Shown here: positions 23,337 to 30,715 of the stretch, piece by piece
How positions within the stretch are numbered: position 1 is the first letter of the stretch
Layout of the letters: every line of letters starts with the position of its first letter
Assembly: GCA_963798745.1 (NCBI GenBank)
Contig: CAWCUF010000009.1
Location: forward strand, 99,931-163,930
DNA length: 64,000 bases
Source of the DNA: Prado023 sp963798745
Lineage (GTDB): Bacteria; Actinomycetota; Actinomycetes; S36-B12; CAIYMF01
Direction: 5' to 3'
The notes under the pieces: model-generated
Database searches by the model: none
What the model was told of the DNA's origin: nothing
Seen by the model: only the letters and a program-made list of their open reading frames with translations
Position numbers and translations under genes: made by a program

Positions 23337-24633
23337 GCTGTCCCCGATTGGCGGGGCGCACCGGGGCACCGGCTCGCCACACCTGGTCGATCAGGTCCAC
23401 GCCCGGACGGTACGCCAGGTGCACATGGCTGGGGGCGCCGAGCGCGATCACGTCCGCTGAAGAGCCGACGGCGATCCGGCCCACGTCGGTGCGGCGCAAC
23501 GCGGCTGCCCCGCCCACGGTGGCGGCGGCCAGGGCCTCGGCCGGGGTCATCCGCAGCTGGCTGACCGCGAGCGCGATGCACAACGGCATGGACGTCGTGT
23601 AGGACGTGCCCGGGTTGCAGTCGGTGGCCAGGGCCACCGTGGCCCCGGCCGCCAGCAGCCGGCGAGCGTCCGGGAACGGCGACCGGGTGCCCAGTTCGGC
23701 CCCGGGCAGCAGGGTGGCCACCGTCCCGGACTCGGCCAGCGCGGTGACGTCCGATGTGCTCAGGAAGGTGCAGTGGTCCGCCGACGCCGCTCCGTGGGCC
23801 GTCGCCAGCGCAACACCGGCGCCGGGCCGCAGCTGGTTGGCGTGCACGCGCAGGCCCAGGCCCGCGGCGCTCGCCGCCGCGAGCACGACATGGGCCTCGA
23901 CGGCGTCGAACGCGCCGCGCTCGACGAACACGTCGGCCCAGCGGACGTGCGGGGCGCACGCGGCCAGCATCGGGCCGGTGACCAGGTCCAGATAGCCGGC
24001 GCGGTCCTCGGCATGGTCGCCCGGCACGACGTGGGCGCCGAGGAAGGTGACCTCGTCGGTGAACTCCGCGGCGATCCGGGCGGCCCGCGCCTCGTCGGCG
24101 ACAGTCAGCCCATAGCCGGTCTTGATCTCGAAGGTGGTGCTCCCCGTCGTCACGAGTTCTGCGACCAGGCGGGCGATGCCTACGCGCAGGTCGTCGTCGC
24201 TGGCCGCACGGGTGGCGGCGACTGTGGCGTGGATGCCGCCCGCGGAGTAGGGCCGGCCGGCCATCCTGGCGGCGAACTCCGCGCTCCGGTCCCCGGCGAA
24301 CACCAGGTGGGCGTGCGAGTCCACGAACCCGGGGATGACGGCGCCACCGTGGGCGTCGTAGCGCTGGTCGCACGAGGGCGCCCGGTCGGCGGGACCGATC
24401 CAGGCGACCCGACCGTTCTCGAGCACCACGGCGGCATCGGTCCGGATGCCCAGCGCCCACTCGTCGCGGGTGCTCCGGTCGGTCGGCGCTGGCCCCTCGG
24501 GGCTGTTGGTGACCAGCTCGCCGATCCCCTCGACGAGCAGGCTGGCGCCGCCTGTCGATGGCGCCCCGAGCCTTGTGTCATCGATCTGGCGTTCTAAGTG
24601 CCCGATCGATGACGCAAGGACGGGATCCACCAC
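23329..24633 (-). CDS. hutI: Imidazolonepropionase
   Basis: A 434-residue amidohydrolase that hydrolyses imidazolone-5-propionate to N-formimidoyl-glutamate. Motifs: LVEGIGELVTN, the metal site PGFVDSHAHLVFAGDR, TFEIKTGYGLTV, FLGAHVVPG, ADVFVERGAF, LRVHANQL and ALATDCNPGTSYTTSMPL. The start is uncertain. A GTG at 24633 lies 8 bases after AGGAG; a GTG at 24639 overlaps the hutU stop but has the AGGAG too close. From either, about 30 residues precede the usual N-terminus, and that extension contains a 15-bp inverted repeat at DNA level. No start codon lies nearer to the conserved region. Third gene of the hut operon. Confidence 0.93.
   Translation of the reverse strand: MVDPVLASSIGHLERQIDDTRLGAPSTGGASLLVEGIGELVTNSPEGPAPTDRSTRDEWALGIRTDAAVVLENGRVAWIGPADRAPSCDQRYDAHGGAVIPGFVDSHAHLVFAGDRSAEFAARMAGRPYSAGGIHATVAATRAASDDDLRVGIARLVAELVTTGSTTFEIKTGYGLTVADEARAARIAAEFTDEVTFLGAHVVPGDHAEDRAGYLDLVTGPMLAACAPHVRWADVFVERGAFDAVEAHVVLAAASAAGLGLRVHANQLRPGAGVALATAHGAASADHCTFLSTSDVTALAESGTVATLLPGAELGTRSPFPDARRLLAAGATVALATDCNPGTSYTTSMPLCIALAVSQLRMTPAEALAAATVGGAAALRRTDVGRIAVGSSADVIALGAPSHVHLAYRPGVDLIDQVWRAGAPVRPANRGQHG
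24572..24618. repeat. 15-bp inverted repeat near the 5' end of hutI
   Basis: CTTGTGTCATCGATC and GATCGATGACGCAAG are complementary in 14 of 15 positions around a 17-base spacer. It falls just inside the predicted 5' coding end of hutI, after hutU. It could be an mRNA hairpin setting the hutU:hutI ratio, or an operator. Confidence 0.75.
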
Positions 24634-24635
24634 GT

Positions 24636-26303
24636 TCACCGCTCCTGCATCGGGATGCGCAGGCCCGCCCCGGTCGCCACCCGGGCGGCGCTGTCGTACC
24701 CGGCATCGACATGGCGGAGCACGCCCGTCGCCGGATCGTTGGTGAGCACCCGCTCCAGCTTCTGGGCAGCCAGGTCGCTGCCGTCGGCCACCGAGACCTG
24801 TCCGGCATGGATCGAACGACCGATCCCCACGCCGCCCCCGTGGTGGATCGACACCCAGGAGGCACCGGAGGCCGTGTTGACCAGCGCGTTGAGCAGGGGC
24901 CAGTCGGCGATCGCATCCGACCCGTCGAGCATCGCCTCGGTCTCCCGGTACGGCGAGGCCACCGAGCCGGTGTCCAGGTGATCGCGACCGATCACGATCG
25001 GGGCGGCGATCGCCCCCGAGGCCACCAGCGCGTTGAACTCCAGGCCGGCCCGGTCCCGCTCCCCCTGGCCCAGCCAGCAGATCCGCGCGGGCAGGCCCTG
25101 GGGCCTGATGCGCTGCCCGGCGGCCCGGATCCAGCGCGACAGCGGCTCGTTGTCGGGGAACAGCCGCAGCACGGCGGCGTCGGTGGTGGCGATGTCTGCG
25201 GGGTCCCCCGACAGCGCCACCCAGCGGAACGGGCCGCGCCCCTGGCAGAACAGTGGCCGGATGTAGGCCGGCACGAACCCGGGGAAGTCGAACGCCCGGG
25301 CGTAGCCGGCCGACTGCGCCTCGCCGCGGATCGAGTTGCCGTAGTCGAACACCTCGGCGCCGGCGTCGAGGAACCCGACCATCGCCTCGACGTGCCGGGC
25401 CATGGACTCCCGCGCCCGCGCCGTGAACCCCTCGGGGTCCGCGGCCGCCAGCTCGTGCCACTGCTCGACGCTGACCCCGACCGGGCAGTAGGCCAGCGGA
25501 TCGTGCGCGGAGGTCTGGTCTGTCACGATGTCGATGGCCACGCCTCGGCGCAGCAGCTCGGGCAGGACCTCGGCGGCGTTGCCGACCACGCCGATGCTGT
25601 GGGCCCGCCGCTGCGCCTTCGCCGCCAGCGCCTTGTTGGTCGCCTCGTCGAGGTCGTCGGTCCACTCATCCAGATAGCGGTGCTCCACCCGCCGCGCCAA
25701 CCGGGTCGCATCCACGTCCACGATCAGGCACACCCCGCCGTTGAGGGTCACGGCCAACGGCTGCGCACCGCCCATGCCCCCGCACCCGGCGGTCAGGGTC
25801 ACAGTGCCCGCCAGATCGCCGCCGAACCGCTTGGCGGCCACCGCGGCGAACGTCTCGTAGGTGCCCTGCACGATGCCCTGCGTCCCGATGTAGATCCACG
25901 ATCCGGCGGTCATCTGGCCGTACATGGTCAGCCCCAGGGCCTCCAGCCGACGGAACTCCGGCCAGGTGGCCCAGTCACCGACCAGGTTGGAGTTGGCGAT
26001 CAGCACGCGCGGCGCCCACTCGTGGGTACGCAGGACACCGACGGGGCGGCCCGACTGGACGAGCATCGTCTCGTCGTCGCGCAACGTCGTCAGCGTGCGG
26101 ACCAGCGCATGGAAGCTGGGCCAGTCGCGGGCGGCCCGGCCGGTCCCGCCGTAGACGACCAGGGCCTCCGGATGCTCGGCGACCTCCGGATCGAGGTTGT
26201 TCGCAAGCATGCGCAGCGCTGCCTCCTGCGGCCAGCCCAGCGCGGTGCGCGCGGTGCCCCGGGCGGCGCGGACCGGCACCGGGGTGCCAAGTGCGTGTGC
26301 CAT
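24636..26303 (-). CDS. hutU: Urocanate hydratase
   Basis: A 555-residue NAD-dependent hydratase that turns urocanate into imidazolone-propionate. LRMLANNLDPEVAEHPEALVVYGGTG, MTAGSWIYIGTQGIVQGTYET, TLTAGCGGMGGAQPLAVTLNGG and the active-site cysteine region (RICWLGQGERDRAGLEFN, near residue 410) are all present. The ATG at 26303 is preceded at 6 bases by a perfect AGGAGG, which decides it over the earlier start at 26327. Length matches the family. It follows hutH after 100 bases. Confidence 0.97.
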   Translation of the reverse strand: MAHALGTPVPVRAARGTARTALGWPQEAALRMLANNLDPEVAEHPEALVVYGGTGRAARDWPSFHALVRTLTTLRDDETMLVQSGRPVGVLRTHEWAPRVLIANSNLVGDWATWPEFRRLEALGLTMYGQMTAGSWIYIGTQGIVQGTYETFAAVAAKRFGGDLAGTVTLTAGCGGMGGAQPLAVTLNGGVCLIVDVDATRLARRVEHRYLDEWTDDLDEATNKALAAKAQRRAHSIGVVGNAAEVLPELLRRGVAIDIVTDQTSAHDPLAYCPVGVSVEQWHELAAADPEGFTARARESMARHVEAMVGFLDAGAEVFDYGNSIRGEAQSAGYARAFDFPGFVPAYIRPLFCQGRGPFRWVALSGDPADIATTDAAVLRLFPDNEPLSRWIRAAGQRIRPQGLPARICWLGQGERDRAGLEFNALVASGAIAAPIVIGRDHLDTGSVASPYRETEAMLDGSDAIADWPLLNALVNTASGASWVSIHHGGGVGIGRSIHAGQVSVADGSDLAAQKLERVLTNDPATGVLRHVDAGYDSAARVATGAGLRIPMQER

Positions 26304-26403
26304 GGCATGCCTCCTGTCCGGTGCCATGCCATCACGACCGCTGGCGGGTAGTCGATTCGGGCAACTGAACTCACCGATTCGAGCCCGCAGGCTGCGCGCG
26401 GCG

Positions 26404-27954
26404 TCAGTCCAGCGGGCCGATGGCGGCGGTCACCGCGTCCAGGAGGGTGCCGTCGGCGAGCAGGTCGTCGGCTGCCAGGAGCTCATCGGACACCCTCCGG
26501 TCGGGCCCCGGCCCAGCGACCACCTGGCGCAGCGCGGCCACTGCGGCACCGGTGCCGGGCGCCGGGGCCAGTGGTGCGCGTAGGTCCAGTGCCCGCGCGG
26601 CGGTGACCAGTTCGATGGCCAGCACCTGGCGCAGGCCCGCGACCGCGGCGGTCAACGAACGACCCGCCGCCCAGCCCATCGAGACGTGGTCCTCCTGCAT
26701 CGCCGAGCTGGGGATCGAGTCGACGGAGCTGGGCACCGCCAGCCGCTTGAGCTCGGAGACGATACCGGCAGCGGTGTACTGGGCGATCATGTAGCCCGAG
26801 TCGACCCCGACCTCGTGGGCCAGGAACGCCGGCAGCCCCTGGTTGCGGGTGCGGTCCAGCAGGCGGTCGGTGCGCCGCTCACTGATCGAGGCCAGATCTG
26901 CCACCGGGATGGCCAGGAAGTCCAGCACGTGGGCGACCGGGGCGCCGTGGAAGTTGCCGTTGGACTCCACCCGGCCATCGGGGGTGATCACCGGGTTGTC
27001 GATGATGGACGCCAGCTCGCGCTCGGCGACCCCGCGGGCATGGGCCATCGTGTCGCGCAGGGAGCCGGCCACCTGCGGTGCGCAGCGCAGCGAGTAGGCG
27101 TCCTGGACGATGTGCGTGCGGTCGTGCCGGTGGCTGGCCAGGATCGGCGAGTCGGCCAGCAGCCGGCGCAGGTTCGCGCCCGAGTCGGCCTGCCCCACGT
27201 GCGGTCGCATCGCGATCAGGTCGGCCGCGAACGCCCGATCGGTGCCGAGCAACGCCTCCACACTCATGGCTGCGGTGATATCGGCGATCGCCGCCAGTTG
27301 GTCGAGGTCGGCCAGCGCCAGCACGAGCATCCCGAGCATCCCGTCGGTGCCGTTGATCAGCGCCAGTCCCTCCTTCTCGACCAGCGTCACCGGGGAGAGT
27401 CCCGCCTCGGCCAGCGCTGCCGCCGCTGGTCGCCGGGTCCCGTCGGCGGCGAGCACCCAGCCCTCGCCCTGCAGCACGAGGGCCACATGCGCCAACGGGG
27501 CGAGGTCACCGCTGCACCCCAGCGATCCGAACTCGTGGACAGCGGGCACGATGCCGGCGTTGAGCAGCGCGGCCAGGGCCGCGACCAGCTCGGGGCGCAC
27601 GCCGGTGGCCCCGGTGCCCAGGGTGCGCAGGCGCAGCGCCATCATCGCCCGGACGGTGGCCGGCTCGACCAGGGCGCCGGTTCCGGCGGCGTGCGAGCGG
27701 GTCAGGCTCACCTGCAGGGCGGCGCGCCGGTCCGCGGGGATCGCTATCGTGGCCAGCGCGCCGAAACCCGTCGACACGCCGTAGGTGGGCTCCGGTCGGT
27801 CGACCAGCGCCGCGATCCAGGCCCGACCGGCGGCGACGCGCTCGAGGGTGGCAGCGCTGGGGATCACCTGCGCACCGGCCCGGGCCACGCTCGGCAGCGT
27901 GTCGATGTCCAGGGCCTCGAGGTAGACCGGCGGGGGTGCACCTGGCGGTGTCAT
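26404..27954 (-). CDS. hutH: Histidine ammonia-lyase
   Basis: A 516-residue enzyme that removes ammonia from histidine to give urocanate, the first step of the pathway. The catalytic tyrosine is in PTYGVSTGFGALA (Tyr58). The tripeptide that cyclises to the MIO cofactor is in FGSLGCSGDLAPLAH; it reads Cys147-Ser148-Gly149 rather than the usual Ala-Ser-Gly. I recall this from other actinobacterial enzymes but cannot check here. NGNFHGAPVAHVLDF and the C-terminal QEDHVSMGW are normal. It is first in hutHUIG and lies 37 bases downstream of the NYN gene on the same strand. Confidence 0.96.
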   Translation of the reverse strand: MTPPGAPPPVYLEALDIDTLPSVARAGAQVIPSAATLERVAAGRAWIAALVDRPEPTYGVSTGFGALATIAIPADRRAALQVSLTRSHAAGTGALVEPATVRAMMALRLRTLGTGATGVRPELVAALAALLNAGIVPAVHEFGSLGCSGDLAPLAHVALVLQGEGWVLAADGTRRPAAAALAEAGLSPVTLVEKEGLALINGTDGMLGMLVLALADLDQLAAIADITAAMSVEALLGTDRAFAADLIAMRPHVGQADSGANLRRLLADSPILASHRHDRTHIVQDAYSLRCAPQVAGSLRDTMAHARGVAERELASIIDNPVITPDGRVESNGNFHGAPVAHVLDFLAIPVADLASISERRTDRLLDRTRNQGLPAFLAHEVGVDSGYMIAQYTAAGIVSELKRLAVPSSVDSIPSSAMQEDHVSMGWAAGRSLTAAVAGLRQVLAIELVTAARALDLRAPLAPAPGTGAAVAALRQVVAGPGPDRRVSDELLAADDLLADGTLLDAVTAAIGPLD

Positions 27955-27991
27955 GGCCCATGCCTAGCACTCGGGGCCGGGCACGCGCTGG

Positions 27992-28798
27992 TCAGCGGGC
28001 GCGCAGGTAGAGCACCTTCTGGTTCCCGGTGGTGCCGCGCTCCTCGATGATGAATAGATCGCTGCGTCCCCTGACCAGGTCCGAGAGCTTCCGGTAGCCG
28101 TACAGCCGGGGGTCGAAGTCCGGCTGCAACTTGTTGAGGTAGTTGCCGAACGTGCCCAGGTGCGCCCAGCCCTGGTCATCGACGGACTGCCCTAGCGCCT
28201 GGAGCACGAACTTCTTGGGCAGTTTCCGCTTTGTGGGCTCCTGCTCGGGTGAACCGGACGCTGCTGGGGCAGCGGACTCACTTGGTGAACGCTCGGGCGG
28301 TTCGGGCTCCACCGAACGCCCGCCGTCGCGCAGCACCTCGACGAACACGAATCGGTGGCAGGCGTTGCGGAACGCCTCGGGGGTCTTGCGCTCCCCGAAC
28401 CCGAGGACCATCAGCCCCTCCTCGCGCAGCCGCATCGCCAGGCCGGTGAAGTCACTGTCGGAGGTGACCAGGCAGAACCCGTCGAAGTTGCCGCTGTAGA
28501 GCAGGTCCATGGCGTCGATGATCAACGTGCTGTCGGTGGCGTTCTTGCCCGTGGAGTAGGCGAACTGCTGCACCGGCTTGATCGCGTTGCGCTGCAGCAC
28601 CTTCTTCCAGGCAGAGCTGGTCGGGGCGGTGAAGTCCCCGTAGATGCGTCGCACGATCGCATCGCCGAACCTGGCGACCTCGGCCAGCAGGGCCTCGATG
28701 ACCGTGGCCTGGGCGTTGTCGGCGTCGATGAGGACGGCCAGGCGCAGGTGGCTGCTGTCGGGGTCGTGGTCCGGGCTGCGTCGCGGGGGGCTGGTCAT
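27992..28798 (-). CDS. NYN-domain ribonuclease-like protein with a C-terminal LOTUS/OST-HTH domain
   Basis: A 268-residue cytoplasmic protein. The N-terminal NYN (PIN-like) domain at about residues 18-150 has the acidic residues expected of a metal-dependent ribonuclease: LAVLIDADNAQ, TDSTLIIDAMDLL and FCLVTSDSDFTGLAMRLREEG. A charged, proline/serine-rich linker (about 155-195) leads to a LOTUS/OST-HTH domain (KRKLPKKFVLQALGQSVDDQ to the C-terminus, with YGYRKLSDLVRGRSDLFII), a fold known to bind RNA. It is likely an RNA-processing or decay factor; the target is unknown. It precedes hutH by 37 bases and may be co-transcribed with hut, though no functional tie is evident. Confidence 0.88.
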   Translation of the reverse strand: MTSPPRRSPDHDPDSSHLRLAVLIDADNAQATVIEALLAEVARFGDAIVRRIYGDFTAPTSSAWKKVLQRNAIKPVQQFAYSTGKNATDSTLIIDAMDLLYSGNFDGFCLVTSDSDFTGLAMRLREEGLMVLGFGERKTPEAFRNACHRFVFVEVLRDGGRSVEPEPPERSPSESAAPAASGSPEQEPTKRKLPKKFVLQALGQSVDDQGWAHLGTFGNYLNKLQPDFDPRLYGYRKLSDLVRGRSDLFIIEERGTTGNQKVLYLRAR

Positions 28799-28882
28799 GG
28801 GGTCAGCCTGTCACCTCCGACGGGGCCGACGCACCGGCGCCACCGCCGCCGCAGTTGGGCGTGTGCCGGTCCGGGCCCAGTT

Positions 28883-28964
28883 GTCCGATTCGGACGCGCG
28901 CTGGCCGCCCGCGGACACAGGTGTCCGAATCAGCCACTCCAGTGTCCGGATCGTGCAATCGGAC
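28883..28964. promoter_or_regulatory. Cluster of three GTCCG-type palindromes
   Basis: Three inverted repeats built on GTCCG/CGGAC half-sites lie in a row: GTCCGATTCGGAC (28883-28895, perfect), CGGACACAGGTGTCCG (28912-28927, perfect) and GTCCGGAT with AATCGGAC (28944-28964, imperfect). Centres are about 31 and 35 bases apart, close to three helical turns. They sit between the divergent NYN gene and the leader-peptide gene and look like operators for an unidentified regulator. Confidence 0.55.
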
Positions 28965-29036
28965 GAGGCTGCGCCACCTGGGCGCCGGTCGCGCGGGGTC
29001 TGGTTGCCGGGTCGGCGCATCACGGCGAACCGCAGG

Positions 29037-29055
29037 TGAGGTTAGACTCACCTCA
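29037..29055. promoter_or_regulatory. Iron-box-like palindrome overlapping the leader-peptide promoter
   Basis: TGAGGTTAGACTCACCTCA matches the IdeR/DmdR/DtxR iron-box consensus TTAGGTTAGGCTAACCTAA at 15 of 19 positions. It covers the -10 hexamer and ends on the A of the leader ATG, where a bound repressor would block transcription. Confidence 0.45.
29043..29048 (+). promoter_or_regulatory. -10 hexamer of the leader peptide (leaderless)
   Basis: TAGACT, 6 bases before the ATG at 29055. Confidence 0.6.
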
Positions 29056-29132
29056 TGTATCGGGTGCTCCTCACCAGGCGGCGGGTCATCGACCACGGCC
29101 GCATGGGCACCTGCCTGTGTCGAATGCGCTGA
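29055..29132 (+). CDS. Short cysteine-containing leader peptide
   Basis: A 25-residue reading frame starting MYRVLLTRRRVIDHGRM and ending with TCLCRMR. The LTRRR...D...R...CLC pattern is that of the putative leader peptides found before sulfur-assimilation and sulfurtransferase genes in actinobacteria. In mycobacteria such leaderless cysteine-rich peptides act as cysteine-responsive attenuators. Here only two cysteine codons are present, close together near the end. A TAGACT hexamer 6 bases before the ATG predicts a leaderless mRNA. The next gene, DUF4395, starts 54 bases after its stop. Cysteine control of that gene is inferred from the family. Confidence 0.75.
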   Translation: MYRVLLTRRRVIDHGRMGTCLCRMR

Positions 29133-29186
29133 GCACGGCCTCATCCCCGCCCCGTTCGCGCCCGCACAGATCCCCTGGAGTTCGAC

Positions 29187-29762
29187 ATGACCACCGCCCT
29201 GCCCTCCTCCACGCCGGCCACGTCCACGACGGACCCACCCACGCTGGCCTCGTCCACGAGGTCCGCAGCTGAGTCCACGTCGGTCACAGCCCTCGGCATC
29301 TCAACCTTCTCGACGACCGCTCCCACCGGCAGCCGCCTTGCCCCGCCCACCGGCGGGATCGACCCGCGCGGCCCACGGTTCGGTGCGGCAATGACCAGCG
29401 TCGTGCTGTCGGCCGCGCTCGTGCTGGCCTCGCCGGTTCTGCTCGCCGTGCAGGCTGTCGTCTTCGCGCTCGGTGTGCTGGCCGGCCCGGCGAAGCAACC
29501 CTATGGACTGCTGTTCAAGCAGTTCGTGCGGCCCAGACTGGCGGCTCCGACGCACCTCGAGCACCCCGGCGCCCCGCGCTTCGCCCAGGGCTGTGGTCTC
29601 GCGTTCAGCCTCGTCGGGCTGCTCGGGTTCGCCCTGGGCTGGCAGTGGTTGGCGCTCGGCGCCATCGGCCTCGCCCTGGCCGCAGCGTTCCTGAACGCGG
29701 CCTTCGACTTCTGCGTCGGCTGCGAGGTCTACCTGCGTGCCCAGCGCCTGCGGCGTACCTGA
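29187..29762 (+). CDS. DUF4395 family membrane protein
   Basis: A 191-residue protein. The first 65 or so residues are a serine/threonine-rich low-complexity stretch not typical of the family. The DUF4395 domain starts at GIDPRGPRFGA (about residue 70), followed by hydrophobic helices (SVVLSAALVLASPVLLAVQAV and FALGWQWLALGAIGLALAAAFL) and the closing motif FDFCVGCEVYL with two cysteines. Family members accompany sulfurtransferases or thioredoxins in actinobacteria, so a role in sulfur or thiol metabolism is likely but undefined. The ATG at 29187 has GGAG about 9 bases before it. An ATG at 29391 would cut off the conserved GIDPRGPRF. Confidence 0.8.
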   Translation: MTTALPSSTPATSTTDPPTLASSTRSAAESTSVTALGISTFSTTAPTGSRLAPPTGGIDPRGPRFGAAMTSVVLSAALVLASPVLLAVQAVVFALGVLAGPAKQPYGLLFKQFVRPRLAAPTHLEHPGAPRFAQGCGLAFSLVGLLGFALGWQWLALGAIGLALAAAFLNAAFDFCVGCEVYLRAQRLRRT

Positions 29763-29779
29763 CCCCCGGTCCCTGGGGG
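29763..29779. terminator. Weak hairpin between convergent DUF4395 and the 77-residue gene
   Basis: CCCCC, loop GGTCCCT, GGGGG just after the DUF4395 stop. A short GC stem without a T-run. Confidence 0.3.
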
Positions 29780-29807
29780 TGCGGCCCGCAGCCAGCGCGA
29801 TGAGGGG

Positions 29808-30041
29808 TCAGGCGTCGCGCCAGTAGCTGTTCGCGGCGGCCACGGTCTGGAAGTTGACGGCGATCAACTTGGACGCTTCGGTGAGGCTCTGCGCGTCGTT
29901 GGCGTAGACGTCGCGCAACCGGGCGCGCACGTCGTCGTTGGGCTGGGTCACCGTGACCCCCATCCGGGACAGCTTGACCGCCAGGTCCCAGCCCGCCTGG
30001 GCGTCGGCGGCGATCAGGCTGGTCAGCCACGGGTTCGACAT
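29808..30041 (-). CDS. Hypothetical 77-residue protein
   Basis: Not recognised. The 77 residues (MSNPWLTSLIAADAQAGWDL at the start, SKLIAVNFQTVAAANSYWRD at the end) are mainly helical, lack a signal peptide, and have balanced charge, unlike a random antisense frame. Convergent with DUF4395 (45 bases between stops). It may share a strand and transcript with the DsrE gene 125 bases upstream. Confidence 0.5.
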   Translation of the reverse strand: MSNPWLTSLIAADAQAGWDLAVKLSRMGVTVTQPNDDVRARLRDVYANDAQSLTEASKLIAVNFQTVAAANSYWRDA

Positions 30042-30166
30042 GGGCGCTGCTCTGCTCGGCTGGTCGTGTCGGCCCGCATGGGCACCCGGATCCGCCTGCG
30101 AGCGTACTGGCCCAGCGCCCGGGGTTGCCCTGCACCAGGACCGTCATCGAGCCCGGTCGAGGCGGG

Positions 30167-30541
30167 TCAGCCGGGCGTCCCGGCGCCGTAGACCAGTGCC
30201 TGGGCGCCCTCGACGAGGATCTCGTCGACGAACGAGGCCGCCCCCGCCAGCCGCGTTCCGGGCAGCAGGTCGGCGGCGACCAACCCGCGACGCGCCGCGC
30301 ACTGGGTGCAGACCGTCAGCGTGCCCTCGGCCAGGATCGCGTCGCGCAGTTCGGCCAGGGGCATGGCGCCGGGTAGCTCGAAGCCTTCGGCCCGGCCCGG
30401 CGTGGCCAGCCAGGTGGCCTCACCGGTCAGCCAGACCGACACGTCGGCCCCGGAGGCCAGGGCGGTGGCTGCGACGGTGAACGCCTGCGAGCAGGGCTCG
30501 GGATCGGTGGTGGTGCACTTGACGACGAGGCTGCGGGTCAC
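30167..30541 (-). CDS. DsrE family protein
   Basis: A 124-residue single-domain DsrE/DsrF-like protein beginning MTRSLVVKCTTTDPEPCSQAF. The core fold is seen in FTVAATALASGADVSVWLTGEATWLA, with a cysteine pair in LTVCTQCAARRGL near residue 80 at the usual position of the active-site cysteine, and a C-terminal FVDEILVEGAQALVYG. DsrE proteins relay sulfur in sulfurtransferase systems. The GTG at 30541 is chosen because the family N-terminus begins there; the frame is open upstream. It lies near DUF4395 and its cysteine leader, which adds to a sulfur theme in this stretch. Confidence 0.82.
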   Translation of the reverse strand: MTRSLVVKCTTTDPEPCSQAFTVAATALASGADVSVWLTGEATWLATPGRAEGFELPGAMPLAELRDAILAEGTLTVCTQCAARRGLVAADLLPGTRLAGAASFVDEILVEGAQALVYGAGTPG

Positions 30542-30592
30542 AGGCCCCAGACTCGCACCTGCGGCGGCCACCAGCCAGCCGATGTCCCGGTC

Positions 30593-30598
30593 TAGACT
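30593..30598 (+). promoter_or_regulatory. -10 hexamer of the 35-residue membrane protein (leaderless)
   Basis: TAGACT, 7 bases before the GTG at 30606. It probably drives the whole 30606-33350 gene run. Confidence 0.55.
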
Positions 30599-30605
30599 TG
30601 CCCGC

Positions 30606-30713
30606 GTGGACGCCATCGAGATCTTCTTCACCTCACTGCTGGTGCTGGTCAGCATCCTGATCACGTGGTTCGCCGCCTACGTGGTGTACAAGCTCTACAA
30701 GGGCCAGGCCTGA
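30606..30713 (+). CDS. 35-residue single-pass membrane protein
   Basis: A very short gene: MDAIEIFFTSLLVLVSILI, then TWFAAYVVYKLYKGQA. One membrane helix (about residues 7-29) is followed by a short basic end. The start is fixed by a -10 hexamer 7 bases before the GTG and by tight coupling to the next gene, which starts 2 bases after the stop. I believe similar mini-proteins occur before nitrobindin genes in other actinobacteria, but I cannot confirm. Function unknown. Confidence 0.7.
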   Translation: MDAIEIFFTSLLVLVSILITWFAAYVVYKLYKGQA

Positions 30714-30715
30714 GC

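Noticed and set aside
24640..25665. An upstream extension of hutI inside hutU
   Set aside because: It is out of frame with hutU, which is strongly conserved; hutI begins at one of the GTG codons at 24630-24639.
29248..29261. Hairpin CCTCGTCCACGAGG inside the 5' part of the DUF4395 gene
   Set aside because: It is within coding sequence, only 6 bp of stem, and not placed to hide the ribosome site, so it is not evidence for the attenuator.
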